Virus record (IMG/VR): IMGVR_UViG_3300008448_000368
Span: 1-32,411 of that record
DNA: 32,411 nucleotides
Strand: one strand, 5' to 3'
Source of the DNA: a virus
Position numbers and translations under genes: made by a program. This document shows, one piece after another, positions 14,621 to 24,218 of the stretch. Within the stretch, counting starts at the first letter, position 1. Each line of letters begins with the position of its first letter. The notes below the pieces were generated by a model. The model made no database searches. It saw nothing but the letters and a program-made list of their open reading frames with translations, and was not told where the DNA came from.

Positions 14621-17600
14621 ATGTCTTTCCAAGAGCCAGAAGACAACATCTTCGACGAGTTGATCCCTGGGCGGCGCAGGCTCCAACGCTCCCTGGAAAC
14701 GGCGTCGACCCTGAACCCAGACACCGTCGCCTCCGACCGCCGGGAGGCGGCGCGCCGTGGCATGCCCGTCGACACCTACGCCACCGCGCGCCAACAGAAT
14801 GTGCCGCTGCCCCCGGCCAACTGGCAAGACCTGCCGGATCAGTTCCCTGAGATCACGGCGTTCCTGTCCCGCCCCGAGAACGCCGCCGTCGCGCATGATG
14901 ACCTCCCGGCGTTGACCGGCATCGAGCGCACTTTGACCTTCACCGGCGACCTGGGTCGGCGTCTGGCTGGCAGCGGCGGGATGCTGGGCAGTGCTATCGC
15001 CGGGATTAGCCGGGGCGGGCAGCGTCTCGCCGACCGGCTCGGCTACGCCGACGACAGCACGACGCAACGCCTGTTCGAGGGTGGCGTCGATCTCGGTGCC
15101 CGGATAGAAATCGGCGCGCGCAACATTGCGGGCACGCTGAACCCGAGAGAGCGCGCCCTGTACGGGGCCCAGAATAACCTCCTTCCCCAAGCCCGGGACA
15201 CCGGCTTCACTGGCGACGTGGTCGACGCGCTTGGCCAAATCGCCACGCAGATCGGCGTTAACATAGTCACCGGCGGCACGGGCTCGGCGATCACCATGAC
15301 GGGCCAAGGCGTCCGCGGCATGGACGTGCGCGTCGAAGAGGCTATGGCGCGGGACGGGCGCACCGACTACACCGTGGCGGACGACATCGCTCTCGGCGGT
15401 GGCGGCGCGCTGACCCTGATTACAGAAAAGCTCGGCCTTGACGCTGTGCTGGGCCGCCTGCCTCCTGCGTTGAGAGCGCAGGTCCAAGGCCGCCTCGCGA
15501 ACATTCTGGTTGGCGGCATCGGTGAAGGCACCACCGAAGTGGCAGACACGGTCGGCCAAAACCTGCTGGCGGCGGCCTTGCTCGGGGAAGACGTATCGCC
15601 GGGCCAAGGCGCTGCGGAGGCGGGCGCTGTCGGAGGCACCGCCGGTGCCATCGCTGCCCTGACCGTTGACCTGCTCACCCCGGGCAGGCGCAGAAGCCAA
15701 GCCCGCATGGAGGCAGACGCCGCCAGCGCAGAGCAAGCCGCCCAGACCTTCCAAGACCTGACCGACCTGTCCGCCGCGTCGCGTCTGCGCGAGCGCGACC
15801 CGCAGACCTTCCAGCAGTTCGTCGAGCAGATGACCGAGAACGGTCCCGCCGAGAACATCTACGTCGACGCCCAGACCTTCGCCCAAAGCCTGAACGACGC
15901 CGGTGTGTCCATCGAAGAGGTGACCGCCGCGATCCCGTCGTTGGCCGACCAGCTGCCCAACGCCATCGCCACCGGCGGCGACGTGCGCATCACCACCGGC
16001 GAGTTCGCAGCGCACCTCGCCACGACCGACGCCACGGCGGCTCTGCTGCCCCACATGCGGATCAGCCCTTCCGCCATGAGCCAGGCCCAGGCCAAGGAGT
16101 TCATGGCCACGCGCGGCGAGGCGCTGCAGGCCGAGGTCGAGGCCGCGGTCGCCCAGGCCACCGCCACCGAGGAGCTGCGCGCTGGCCGCGAGCGCCTGCA
16201 GACCCGCATCACCGAAGAGCTGAACGCCGCCGGTCGTTTCACCAAGGACGTGAACGCTGCCTACGCGACCCTGCCCGCCACCTTCTACGACGTCATGGCC
16301 GCGCGCACCGGCAAGACGGCCGAGCAGCTGGCTGAGAAGTACCAGCTGCGCTACGCCGCCGAGCTGCCCACCAGCACCGGCCGCCGGGTCATGGAGCAGG
16401 AAGACACGGTCGACCTGATCCACTACAGCAGCACCTCGGGGCTGATGATGTCCGACCCCTCGCGCTGGGGCGCGACGGGCGTGACGCAGGACGCCGAGCG
16501 CGAGCGCCGCGCCGCCGGTGCGCCGGGCCGCACCTATTTCGGCGTGCGTGGTGTATACAACGGCGAGCCCGGCACGGGCATCCGCAACCGCTCCTTCCGC
16601 TACCAGGCCCGCGTCCCCGCCTCAAAGCTCTACGACTTCGACGCTGACCCGCAGAACCTGAAGCCCACCGAGGGCACGCCCAACGAGATCGCCACCGCCT
16701 ACGAGAAGGCGATCCAGGCCGCAGGCTTCAGCGGCTACCGCAGCGACGCCGTGATCCCCGGCGCAGTCGCGCTGTTCGATGCCGTCGACATGGAACCGGA
16801 GGGGCCCGTTCGCACCGCGCAAGACGCACAGCGGCTGGCGGCGCGCATGCGCGAGCTGGCGCAACAGGATCGCCTGGCGCGGCTCGCAGCGCGCACCGAT
16901 CCCAACGAGAGCATCGCGACCCGCCCCGCGGAAGACTTCCGCGAGCAGGCGGCAGCGGAGCTGTTCGGCTCGAGCTTCGCCCAGAGCGCCTCTCTGCGCG
17001 ACGGTCGCGAGACGCTGCAGAAGTACGGGCTGAACCCGAACAAACGCTACAGCACCCGCCAGGTCGCCGCTGCGCTCGAGGCGCGGCAGCGGGCCAAGTA
17101 CGGGTCGATCTCGGCCAAGGACCGGAGCCCCGAAGCCGCGAAGAAGATCGCGAAGTGGATGGCCGAGGAGGTGCAGTTCGAGCTGCAGAACCCGGAGCAA
17201 TCCGGTGTGGGCTGGTACTCGACCAAGTTCCAGGCCGCGCTCGACATCTTCGCGCAAGAGTTCCCAGAGCTGGCCACGGACAAGGACGCCCGCGACACCT
17301 TCACCGCGCTGATCGCCATCACGTCCGACGGCCAGAAGGTCGTGCCGAACTTCCAGCAGGCCGCTGGCATCTACCGGGCCTTCAAGACCGACGGCCGTTT
17401 CGTCGCCGACCGAGGCACCCAGCGCCAGGCCAGCGTCGACCAGAACCTGGCCAAGGTGCAGGAGCTGCACGACACGCTCGGCCCGGCAGGCATGCGCGAG
17501 ACGCTGCTGCAAGAGCTGACGGTGTCGGACCTGAAGAAGAAGGCCGCGGCGCTCGGTGTTGAGTTCTCCACCAGCTACAAGGCCGACGTCAAGCTGCCGC

Positions 17601-20600
17601 TGGCCGCCGTCATCTTCGGCCCGAAGCTCGGGGCCTTCTACGCCAACCTGATGGGCGCGGACGGCTACCTGACGATGGACCGCTGGTGGTCGCGCACCTT
17701 CAACCGCTACCGAGGCACCCTGCTGCAGAAGCCGACCGCGCAGGGCATGGCCCGCTTCCGCGAGCTGCTGGGCCAACCGAACCTGTCGGACGACGAGACC
17801 CTGGCCGCGGCGGTCGGGCCTCGCAACGCCTACGCGGCGCGCGGCTACAAGAACCCCTCCGAGATCGAGGCCGCAGCGAACACGCTTTACAAGGCCGCCT
17901 TCGAGAACATCGAGGACAAGCCCTTCAACGCCTCCGACCGCAGTTTCATGCTGGACACGGTCGCCCAGGCGCGGGCTACGCTCAAGCGCCAAGGCGTTGA
18001 GATCAGTGTGGCGGACATTCAGGCCGTCCTGTGGTACTATGAGAAGCGCCTGTACGGAGAGCTGGGCGCTCGTCAAACAGCGGATGTGAGTTATGAAGAA
18101 GCAGCCCAACGTGTCGTCGCTGAAGGAACCGCGGATGTTGGAGCCCTCGGACCCGATCTGGGAGGCGACTGGGAAGCTGCCGCTGAACAGTCTGATCCCG
18201 GCGCTCTCGCCTACAACCAAGGCCCCGTCGCCCGCAGCGTAGACGCCTACTTCTCCCTGGAGAACATCGGCTCGCTGCTGGAGAAAGACGACTGGACGAT
18301 CCTCACGGCAGAGAACCCGATGGGCCAGCAGGCCACGCCGGAGGAGAACGCCAAGGCCCAGGCCAAGCTGGTCGCTGACCTCGACGCGCTGGGCGTCGAC
18401 TACCAGCCGTCGATTGGCCGCTACGGCCAGATCGAGAACTCGTTCGTGGTCGTCGGGATCACCGAGAAGCAAGCCCGCGATCTGGGCGCGAAGTACGATC
18501 AGGACAGCGTGCTGACCCGCAAGGGTCTGATCTACCAGGACGGGCGGGTCGACGCCGCCGTCGGCCTCACGGTCCACGACACCCGCCCCGAGGACTACTT
18601 CACCGAGGTGCCCGGCACCGGCGCGCTGTTCACGGTGGACCTGGACTTCGGCGAACAGACCGAAACCTTCAACCAGTCCGACCCCTTCTACTCGGCGCTC
18701 GAACGCGCTGTGGCTGGCAGCCCCCTGACCAAAGCGCCAGCGGCGCAGTGGATGGCGACGCTCTCCAAGACGCCCGGCGTCAAGAAGGAAGAGATCGAGA
18801 TCACGGGGCTGAACGACTGGCTTGATGCGCTGGCCGATCCAGACCCGCTCGCGCAGACTTTCGCGCTCGAAGCTGGCCAGGTCGATGCAAAGGGCAACGT
18901 CTCGAAGGAGACGGTGCTCGCCTTCGTGCAGTCCGGCGGGGTGCGGCTGGAGGAGACGGTTCTTGGTGAGCCTGATCCCGACGCGGACGCCGAGATCGAC
19001 CGGCTGGTCGAGAAAAGCCAGCAGCGCGTGCGCGAGGAGGCTATGGCCAACCCCGCTTATGGCGCAACCGAGAGCCGCGATGGAAGCGGCTGGACGATAT
19101 ACAACCGCGCCAACTACATAGAGTGGAGCGAGCGGTTCCAAACCGAGGCCGAGGCCGAGGCGTTTGCGGAGCGGGCGAACCGCCTCCAGCTCGAAGAACG
19201 TCTCGCCGAGAACGAGGGCTATGCCCGCCGGACCTACGTCGAGGACGCAAGGAACAGGAACCCGCTCGGCACCCGGTTTACCGACTACACCATCAAGGGC
19301 GCGGTCCCCGGATCGCAGCGCGAGTTTCTCGTGCGCCTGCCCGTCTTCAAGGGTAACACATTCGACAGCTCGGAACATCACTTCGAGGGCATAAACGACA
19401 TCATTGGACACTTCCGCGCGTCCGAACACGCCGCCGCGAACGGTAAGAAAACGATGGTGCTGGACGAGGTCCAGTCGACCCACCACGCGATGGGCGAGGC
19501 CGACGGCTACGCGATCTCTGCCGACCCGGCGACGCTGGCTGCGCTTCAGGAAGCCTACAACGCCGCGTTGGAGGCGCAGCGCGCCTCGTGGCCGCCGACG
19601 GTGGACGCCGCGCTCCGGGCGCTTGGGCAGCATCTGGAGCGGTATCGGGGGAACCCCGGCGTCGAGGAGGCGACCCAGCGCACCCTCGACGATCTCAATG
19701 ACCGCAACAACCGCAACCCGTCGTCGGCCGCGATCTACGCCTACAACGTCCTGAACGCCCACAGCTCGCTGCTCGACGACGAGGCGCGCGTGGCGATGAA
19801 CGCCTATAGCAATGCCCGCCTGCGCACCACCGAGGCGGCGGGCGCGTTGCTCGCGGCCCAAGGCCAAGGCGTTGCCGACGCCCCTTGGAAGAAGAGCTGG
19901 GACGCCCTGCTGATGAAGCGGGCTATCCGCTACGCTGTGGACAACGGCTTCGAGCAGATCGCCTGGATCAACGGCAACCAGCAGAACGGCGGGCTGACCG
20001 GCGGCGACGGCTCGTGGTTCTACGAGCGCAACCTGGTCAACGTGACCAACGACATCGTCAAGAAGTTCGGCACCAAGGTCGGCAAGGTGGATATGATCCG
20101 CAACGAGCCGGGCTCGCCTCGTCGCGACCTGATGGAGTTCGTCGCGGAAGTCGACGCCCGAGGAGAAAACTCGGGCTACGGCACCCTCGCGGAGTTCCAA
20201 CGCCCCGCCAACAAGCTCGGCATCCAGAACGGCTTCGAGATCACGCCGCAACTGGCCGAGGCTGCCCGCAAGGGCTTCGCCCTGTTCCAACCGAACCGTG
20301 GCCAGATCGCCTTCGGCCAGGACATCACCCAGACCCCGTCGGTCATCAGCCTGCTGCGCGCCGCCGACCTCTCGACCTTCATCCACGAAACCGGGCACTT
20401 CTTCCTCGAAGCCACGGCCGACATGGCCAACGCCACCGACGCCCCGGCCGACATCGTCGCCGACATGGCCACCGTCCTGAACTGGATGCGGCCGGGCATG
20501 ACGCTCGCCGACTGGAACGTCATGTCGCTCGAAGAGCGCAGGCCCTTCCACGAGAAGTGGGCGCGCGGCTTCGAGGCCTACCACTTCGGGGGGCGCAGCC

Positions 20601-23600
20601 CCAGCCTCGCCCTGCGCGACGTGTTCCGCCGCTTCTCGGCCTGGCTCAAGAACGTCTACAAATCCCTGACCGCCCTCGACGTCGAGCTGACCGACGAGGT
20701 CCGTCAGGTCATGGACCGGATGCTGGCCACCGAGGCCGAGATCACCGAGATGGAACAGGCCCGTGGCCTGACGCCAGCCTTCACCAACAAGCCCGAGTTC
20801 GCCAGCGACGACGAGTGGGAAGAGTACCAGCGGCTGGCAGGCGACGCCACGGCCGAAGCCATCGAGCAGCTCGAGCAGCGCAGCGCGCGTGACATGCGCT
20901 GGGCCTCCGGTGCCAAGGACCGCTACCTGCGGTCGCTGCAGCGCGAAGGCGAAGAGCAGCGCAAGGCTGTCCGCGCCGAGGTCACCGCCGAAGTCATGGC
21001 CGAGCCCGTCAACCGGGCCCGCGCTTTCCTGCGCCGCGGCCTGGGCGAGAACGGCGAGCCGGTCGAAGGTGCAGCGAAGCTGGACCTGGCCACCCTCAAG
21101 TCGCTCTACGGCGACGAGGGCACCTGGACCGGCCTGCGCCGTGGCGGCAAGTACGGGGAGGTCAGCACCGACGGCCTGCACCCCGACGCCGTCGCCAGCA
21201 TGTTCGGCTACACCAACGGCCAGGCCCTGATCGAAGACATGGTCAACGGCGAAGACAGCGCCGACAAGATCAAGGGCCTGACCGACCAGCGCATGCTCGA
21301 GCGTTACGGCGACCTGTCCGACGCGCAGTCCATCGAGCGCGCCGCCAACGAGGCCGTCGCCAACGAGGCCCGGGCCAAGTTCGTCGCCGCCGAGATGGCG
21401 ATGGCCGACAAGGCCATCGGCAAGAAGTCGATCCTGAACAGCGCCGCCAAGGAGTTCGCGGCCTCGGTCGTCAACCGGCTCGAGCTGAAGCGTCTGCGCC
21501 CGGCGCAGTACCTCGCCGCCCAAGGCCGCGCCGCCAAGGCCGCCGAGAAGGCGCTCAAGGGCGACGACCTGCCCGGCTTCGCCACGGCCAAACGCAACCA
21601 GCTCGTCAACCTGCACACCGGCCGCGCAGTCCAGCAGGCGCAGAAAGACGTCGAGAAGACGATGCGGTTGTTCACGCGGATCGTGAGCGCCAAGGACGAC
21701 AGCATCTCGAAGTCGCGCAACATGGACCTGGTCAACGCCGCACGCGCGGTGCTGTCCTCCTACGGCGTCGGCCGCGTCAAGAACGACCCGGCGGGCTACA
21801 TGCGCGCCCTGTCGCAGTACGACCCGACGCTCTACGCCGACATCGAGCCCTTCGTGAACGGTGCCAGGGGCGACGCCAAGCCCATCGTCGACCTGACCTA
21901 CGAACAGTTCACCGCGCTGCGCGACACCGTCAACCAGCTCTGGGCTCTGTCGCGCCGCACCAAACAGATCGAGATCGACGGCAAGCTCATGGACCGCGAA
22001 GTGGTCACCACCGAGCTGGGCCTGCGCCTCGACGAGATCGGCATCCCCGCCCAGGCTGGCGTCGACCGCGCGCCGACGGATCGCGACAACCGCGTCCGTG
22101 ACCTGCTCGGCGCTCGCGCCGCGCTGCGCCGCGTGGAGAGCTGGGCCCGGGGTACGGACGGTGCGAACTCGGGGCCGTTCCGCAAATATATCTGGAACCC
22201 GATCTCGGTCGCCGCCGACGCCTACCGCGCCGAGAGCGGCGTCTACATCCGCCGCTTCCGCGAGCTGCTCGACGGCATGCGCGACGAGCTGAAGCCGGTC
22301 GACATCAAGGCCCCCGAGATCGGCTACACCTTCGGCGGCAAGTCCGAACTGTTCCATGCCCTGCTGCACACCGGCAACGGCTCGAACAAGTCCAAGCTCC
22401 TGCTCGGCAGGAACTGGGGCAAGAAGAACGCTGACGGCTCGCTCGACGACACCCGCTGGCAGTCGTTCGTCGACCGCCTGCACACCGAGGGCGTGCTGAC
22501 CCAGAAGGACTGGACCTTTGTCCAAGCCGTGTGGGACTTGCTCGAAGAGACCAAGCCCGGCGCGCAGAAAGCTCACCGCGCAATCTACGGCCGGTACTTC
22601 GACGAGGTCAGCGCCGACCCGGTCGACACCCCTTTCGGCCAGCTGCGCGGCGGCTACGTCCCTGCGATGACGGACGGCTTCCTGGTTCAGGACGCCGCTC
22701 TGCGCGCCGAGCAGGAGGCCATCGAAGGGGGCGACAGCGCCATGTTCCCGGCGGCCTCGAACGGCTTCACCAAGTCGCGCGTCGAGGACTACACCCGCGA
22801 GCTGGCGCTGGACCTGCGCCTGCTGCCGATGCACATCGACAAGGTGCTGAAGTTCACGCACCTGGGCCCGCCCGTCCGCGACGTCGCCCGCATCCTGAAA
22901 GACCGGGGCTTCTCCCAGAAGCTGCAGGCCTACGACCCGACGGCCCAGACCGACCTGCTGCTGCCTTGGCTGCAGCGCGCCGCCAAGCAGCTGGTCGAGA
23001 CCCCGTCCAAGGGCCGCGCCGGTAAGGCAGCCGACCGCTTCTTCAGCGCCGTGCGCAGCCGCGTCGGCATGCAACTGATGTTCGCCAACGTCGTGAACAC
23101 GGCGCAGCAGGTCACCGGCTTCTCGAACGTGCTGCTGCGTGTCGACGCCCCGATCCTGGGCGACGCTCTGTGGCGCTACGTCCGCGACCCCAAGGGCGTC
23201 GCCGAAGCCGCCGCCAGCCAGTCGGTCTTCCTGGCCAACCGCATGTCCTCGGACATCTTCGAGGCGCGCCAGACCATCGCGCAACTCACCAAGCTGGACC
23301 CGTCGAAGACGGACGAGGCCGTGGCCTTCCTGCAGCGCAACGCCTACTTCATGCAGTCGGCGCTGCAGAACGTCATGGACGTCATCAGCTGGACCGCGGC
23401 CTTCAACCAGGCCTCGGGAAAGGGCGAGAGCGACCGCGACGCCGCGCGCTTCGCCGACAGCGTGATCCGCGAGACCCAGGGCACGATGGCCCCGGAGGAT
23501 GTCTCGCGCTTCGAGACGGGCCCGGCGTTCATCCGCGTCTTCACGCAGTTCGCTGGCTACTTCAACATGATGGCGAACCTGAACGCCACCGAGGTGCAGC

Positions 23601-24151
23601 TGGTCGCCCGTGACGCCGGTCTCAAGAAGGGCATGGGCCGCCTGTTCTACGTCTACCTGATGGGCTTCGCGGTCCCCGCCCTGCTCGGCGACGCCATCGC
23701 CAAGGCGCTGCGCGGCGGGTGGGAAGACGAAGAGGGCGACGGCTATCTCGACGACCTGTTCGCTTGGTTCTTCTCGTCGCAGGCCAAGTTCGCTCTGGCC
23801 GCCGTGCCGGTCGTGGGCCAGGCCGCCAACGCCGCGCTGGGCGCGTTCACGAAGCTGCCCTACGACGACCGCATCTCGATGTCGCCCGCGGTGTCGGTGA
23901 TCGAGAGCGGCCTGGGCACCCCGGCCGAGGTCTACCAGAGCTTGGTCGACGGCGAGAGCTTCAACCGCGCCGACACGCGCGACGCCCTGAACCTGCTCGG
24001 CGTCCTGACCGGCACGCCCATCGGCGCGCTGGCCAAGCCCCTGGGCTACGGCGTCGGCGTCGCGCAAGGCGACATCGAGCCGACCGGCCCGCTGGACGCA
24101 GCGCGCGGCGTCATCACCGGAGCGCCCTCGCCAGAGAGCAGGATGCAGTGA
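14621..24151 (+). CDS. giant internal virion/ejection protein of polyvalent type (3176 aa)
   Basis: Takes the place of the large T7 gp16-like ejection protein but is over twice as long. Visible modules: Gly/Ala-rich, possibly membrane-active stretches (about 185-360); an ADP-ribosyltransferase-like segment (about 598-720: DLIHYSSTSGL with H601, RTYFG with Y639); a conserved block GPKLGAFYANL...TMDRWWSR (1000-1024) to WYYEKRLYGELG; a DUF3293-like domain (about 1213-1340, LTAENP); FYSALERA (from 1356); MVLDEVQST (1612-1620) with a following KRAIRYAVDNGFEQIAWINGNQ; a zincin HETGH (1922-1926) with later HEKWARGFEAY; long helices; and a C-terminal part with IRETQG (2949) and two hydrophobic segments (about 3006-3030, 3046-3076). 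This fits polyvalent proteins delivered with DNA to act in the host. AGGA precedes the ATG. Codon bias changes along the gene, suggesting domain shuffling. Confidence 0.88.
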   Translation: MSFQEPEDNIFDELIPGRRRLQRSLETASTLNPDTVASDRREAARRGMPVDTYATARQQNVPLPPANWQDLPDQFPEITAFLSRPENAAVAHDDLPALTGIERTLTFTGDLGRRLAGSGGMLGSAIAGISRGGQRLADRLGYADDSTTQRLFEGGVDLGARIEIGARNIAGTLNPRERALYGAQNNLLPQARDTGFTGDVVDALGQIATQIGVNIVTGGTGSAITMTGQGVRGMDVRVEEAMARDGRTDYTVADDIALGGGGALTLITEKLGLDAVLGRLPPALRAQVQGRLANILVGGIGEGTTEVADTVGQNLLAAALLGEDVSPGQGAAEAGAVGGTAGAIAALTVDLLTPGRRRSQARMEADAASAEQAAQTFQDLTDLSAASRLRERDPQTFQQFVEQMTENGPAENIYVDAQTFAQSLNDAGVSIEEVTAAIPSLADQLPNAIATGGDVRITTGEFAAHLATTDATAALLPHMRISPSAMSQAQAKEFMATRGEALQAEVEAAVAQATATEELRAGRERLQTRITEELNAAGRFTKDVNAAYATLPATFYDVMAARTGKTAEQLAEKYQLRYAAELPTSTGRRVMEQEDTVDLIHYSSTSGLMMSDPSRWGATGVTQDAERERRAAGAPGRTYFGVRGVYNGEPGTGIRNRSFRYQARVPASKLYDFDADPQNLKPTEGTPNEIATAYEKAIQAAGFSGYRSDAVIPGAVALFDAVDMEPEGPVRTAQDAQRLAARMRELAQQDRLARLAARTDPNESIATRPAEDFREQAAAELFGSSFAQSASLRDGRETLQKYGLNPNKRYSTRQVAAALEARQRAKYGSISAKDRSPEAAKKIAKWMAEEVQFELQNPEQSGVGWYSTKFQAALDIFAQEFPELATDKDARDTFTALIAITSDGQKVVPNFQQAAGIYRAFKTDGRFVADRGTQRQASVDQNLAKVQELHDTLGPAGMRETLLQELTVSDLKKKAAALGVEFSTSYKADVKLPLAAVIFGPKLGAFYANLMGADGYLTMDRWWSRTFNRYRGTLLQKPTAQGMARFRELLGQPNLSDDETLAAAVGPRNAYAARGYKNPSEIEAAANTLYKAAFENIEDKPFNASDRSFMLDTVAQARATLKRQGVEISVADIQAVLWYYEKRLYGELGARQTADVSYEEAAQRVVAEGTADVGALGPDLGGDWEAAAEQSDPGALAYNQGPVARSVDAYFSLENIGSLLEKDDWTILTAENPMGQQATPEENAKAQAKLVADLDALGVDYQPSIGRYGQIENSFVVVGITEKQARDLGAKYDQDSVLTRKGLIYQDGRVDAAVGLTVHDTRPEDYFTEVPGTGALFTVDLDFGEQTETFNQSDPFYSALERAVAGSPLTKAPAAQWMATLSKTPGVKKEEIEITGLNDWLDALADPDPLAQTFALEAGQVDAKGNVSKETVLAFVQSGGVRLEETVLGEPDPDADAEIDRLVEKSQQRVREEAMANPAYGATESRDGSGWTIYNRANYIEWSERFQTEAEAEAFAERANRLQLEERLAENEGYARRTYVEDARNRNPLGTRFTDYTIKGAVPGSQREFLVRLPVFKGNTFDSSEHHFEGINDIIGHFRASEHAAANGKKTMVLDEVQSTHHAMGEADGYAISADPATLAALQEAYNAALEAQRASWPPTVDAALRALGQHLERYRGNPGVEEATQRTLDDLNDRNNRNPSSAAIYAYNVLNAHSSLLDDEARVAMNAYSNARLRTTEAAGALLAAQGQGVADAPWKKSWDALLMKRAIRYAVDNGFEQIAWINGNQQNGGLTGGDGSWFYERNLVNVTNDIVKKFGTKVGKVDMIRNEPGSPRRDLMEFVAEVDARGENSGYGTLAEFQRPANKLGIQNGFEITPQLAEAARKGFALFQPNRGQIAFGQDITQTPSVISLLRAADLSTFIHETGHFFLEATADMANATDAPADIVADMATVLNWMRPGMTLADWNVMSLEERRPFHEKWARGFEAYHFGGRSPSLALRDVFRRFSAWLKNVYKSLTALDVELTDEVRQVMDRMLATEAEITEMEQARGLTPAFTNKPEFASDDEWEEYQRLAGDATAEAIEQLEQRSARDMRWASGAKDRYLRSLQREGEEQRKAVRAEVTAEVMAEPVNRARAFLRRGLGENGEPVEGAAKLDLATLKSLYGDEGTWTGLRRGGKYGEVSTDGLHPDAVASMFGYTNGQALIEDMVNGEDSADKIKGLTDQRMLERYGDLSDAQSIERAANEAVANEARAKFVAAEMAMADKAIGKKSILNSAAKEFAASVVNRLELKRLRPAQYLAAQGRAAKAAEKALKGDDLPGFATAKRNQLVNLHTGRAVQQAQKDVEKTMRLFTRIVSAKDDSISKSRNMDLVNAARAVLSSYGVGRVKNDPAGYMRALSQYDPTLYADIEPFVNGARGDAKPIVDLTYEQFTALRDTVNQLWALSRRTKQIEIDGKLMDREVVTTELGLRLDEIGIPAQAGVDRAPTDRDNRVRDLLGARAALRRVESWARGTDGANSGPFRKYIWNPISVAADAYRAESGVYIRRFRELLDGMRDELKPVDIKAPEIGYTFGGKSELFHALLHTGNGSNKSKLLLGRNWGKKNADGSLDDTRWQSFVDRLHTEGVLTQKDWTFVQAVWDLLEETKPGAQKAHRAIYGRYFDEVSADPVDTPFGQLRGGYVPAMTDGFLVQDAALRAEQEAIEGGDSAMFPAASNGFTKSRVEDYTRELALDLRLLPMHIDKVLKFTHLGPPVRDVARILKDRGFSQKLQAYDPTAQTDLLLPWLQRAAKQLVETPSKGRAGKAADRFFSAVRSRVGMQLMFANVVNTAQQVTGFSNVLLRVDAPILGDALWRYVRDPKGVAEAAASQSVFLANRMSSDIFEARQTIAQLTKLDPSKTDEAVAFLQRNAYFMQSALQNVMDVISWTAAFNQASGKGESDRDAARFADSVIRETQGTMAPEDVSRFETGPAFIRVFTQFAGYFNMMANLNATEVQLVARDAGLKKGMGRLFYVYLMGFAVPALLGDAIAKALRGGWEDEEGDGYLDDLFAWFFSSQAKFALAAVPVVGQAANAALGAFTKLPYDDRISMSPAVSVIESGLGTPAEVYQSLVDGESFNRADTRDALNLLGVLTGTPIGALAKPLGYGVGVAQGDIEPTGPLDAARGVITGAPSPESRMQ
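18093..18242 (+). CDS. possible overlapping small gene inside the giant gene (49 aa)
   Basis: An ATG-to-TAG frame, shifted +1 relative to the giant gene, encodes MKKQPNVSSLKEPRMLEPSD... (49 residues, helix-poor, Pro/Ser/Leu-rich). By hand count 43 of its 49 sense codons end in G or C. The giant frame over the same bases has only 26 of 49, far below its usual level. This is the pattern expected when the second frame is the constrained one. A stop in this frame lies just upstream (18087-18089). There is no clear Shine-Dalgarno (GTGAGTT only), and no protein family is recognised. It could instead be the relic of an inserted gene end or chance in a junction. Confidence 0.25.
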   Translation: MKKQPNVSSLKEPRMLEPSDPIWEATGKLPLNSLIPALSPTTKAPSPAA

Positions 24152-24157
24152 CCTTTT

Positions 24158-24167
24158 CGGTATGTCT
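24158..24167 (+). promoter_or_regulatory. candidate phage promoter-like motif, copy 3
   Basis: CGGTATGTCT begins 6 nt after the stop of the giant gene, in the 67-nt gap before the tail fibre. It is the only copy in noncoding sequence, so here coding constraint cannot explain it. The rest of the gap (24168-24218) holds a GC-rich run and the GGAG ribosome site of the fibre gene. Confidence 0.35.
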
Positions 24168-24218
24168 AAGGCCCGGCCTCGCCTCTAGGATCGCGCCCGT
24201 CCTTCGGAGCTTTTAATC

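Noticed and set aside
16622-24067. A 2481-codon open frame on the minus strand opposite the giant gene, and similar long antisense frames (for example 14144-16423, 1065-3011, 9775-11628, 24213-26483)
   Set aside because: They are codon-aligned or composition shadows. Stops on the aligned opposite strand require TTA, CTA or TCA in the sense gene, which this GC3-rich genome avoids. The products are Val/Gly/Arg/Asp-rich with no motifs, while the sense strand encodes recognisable proteins.
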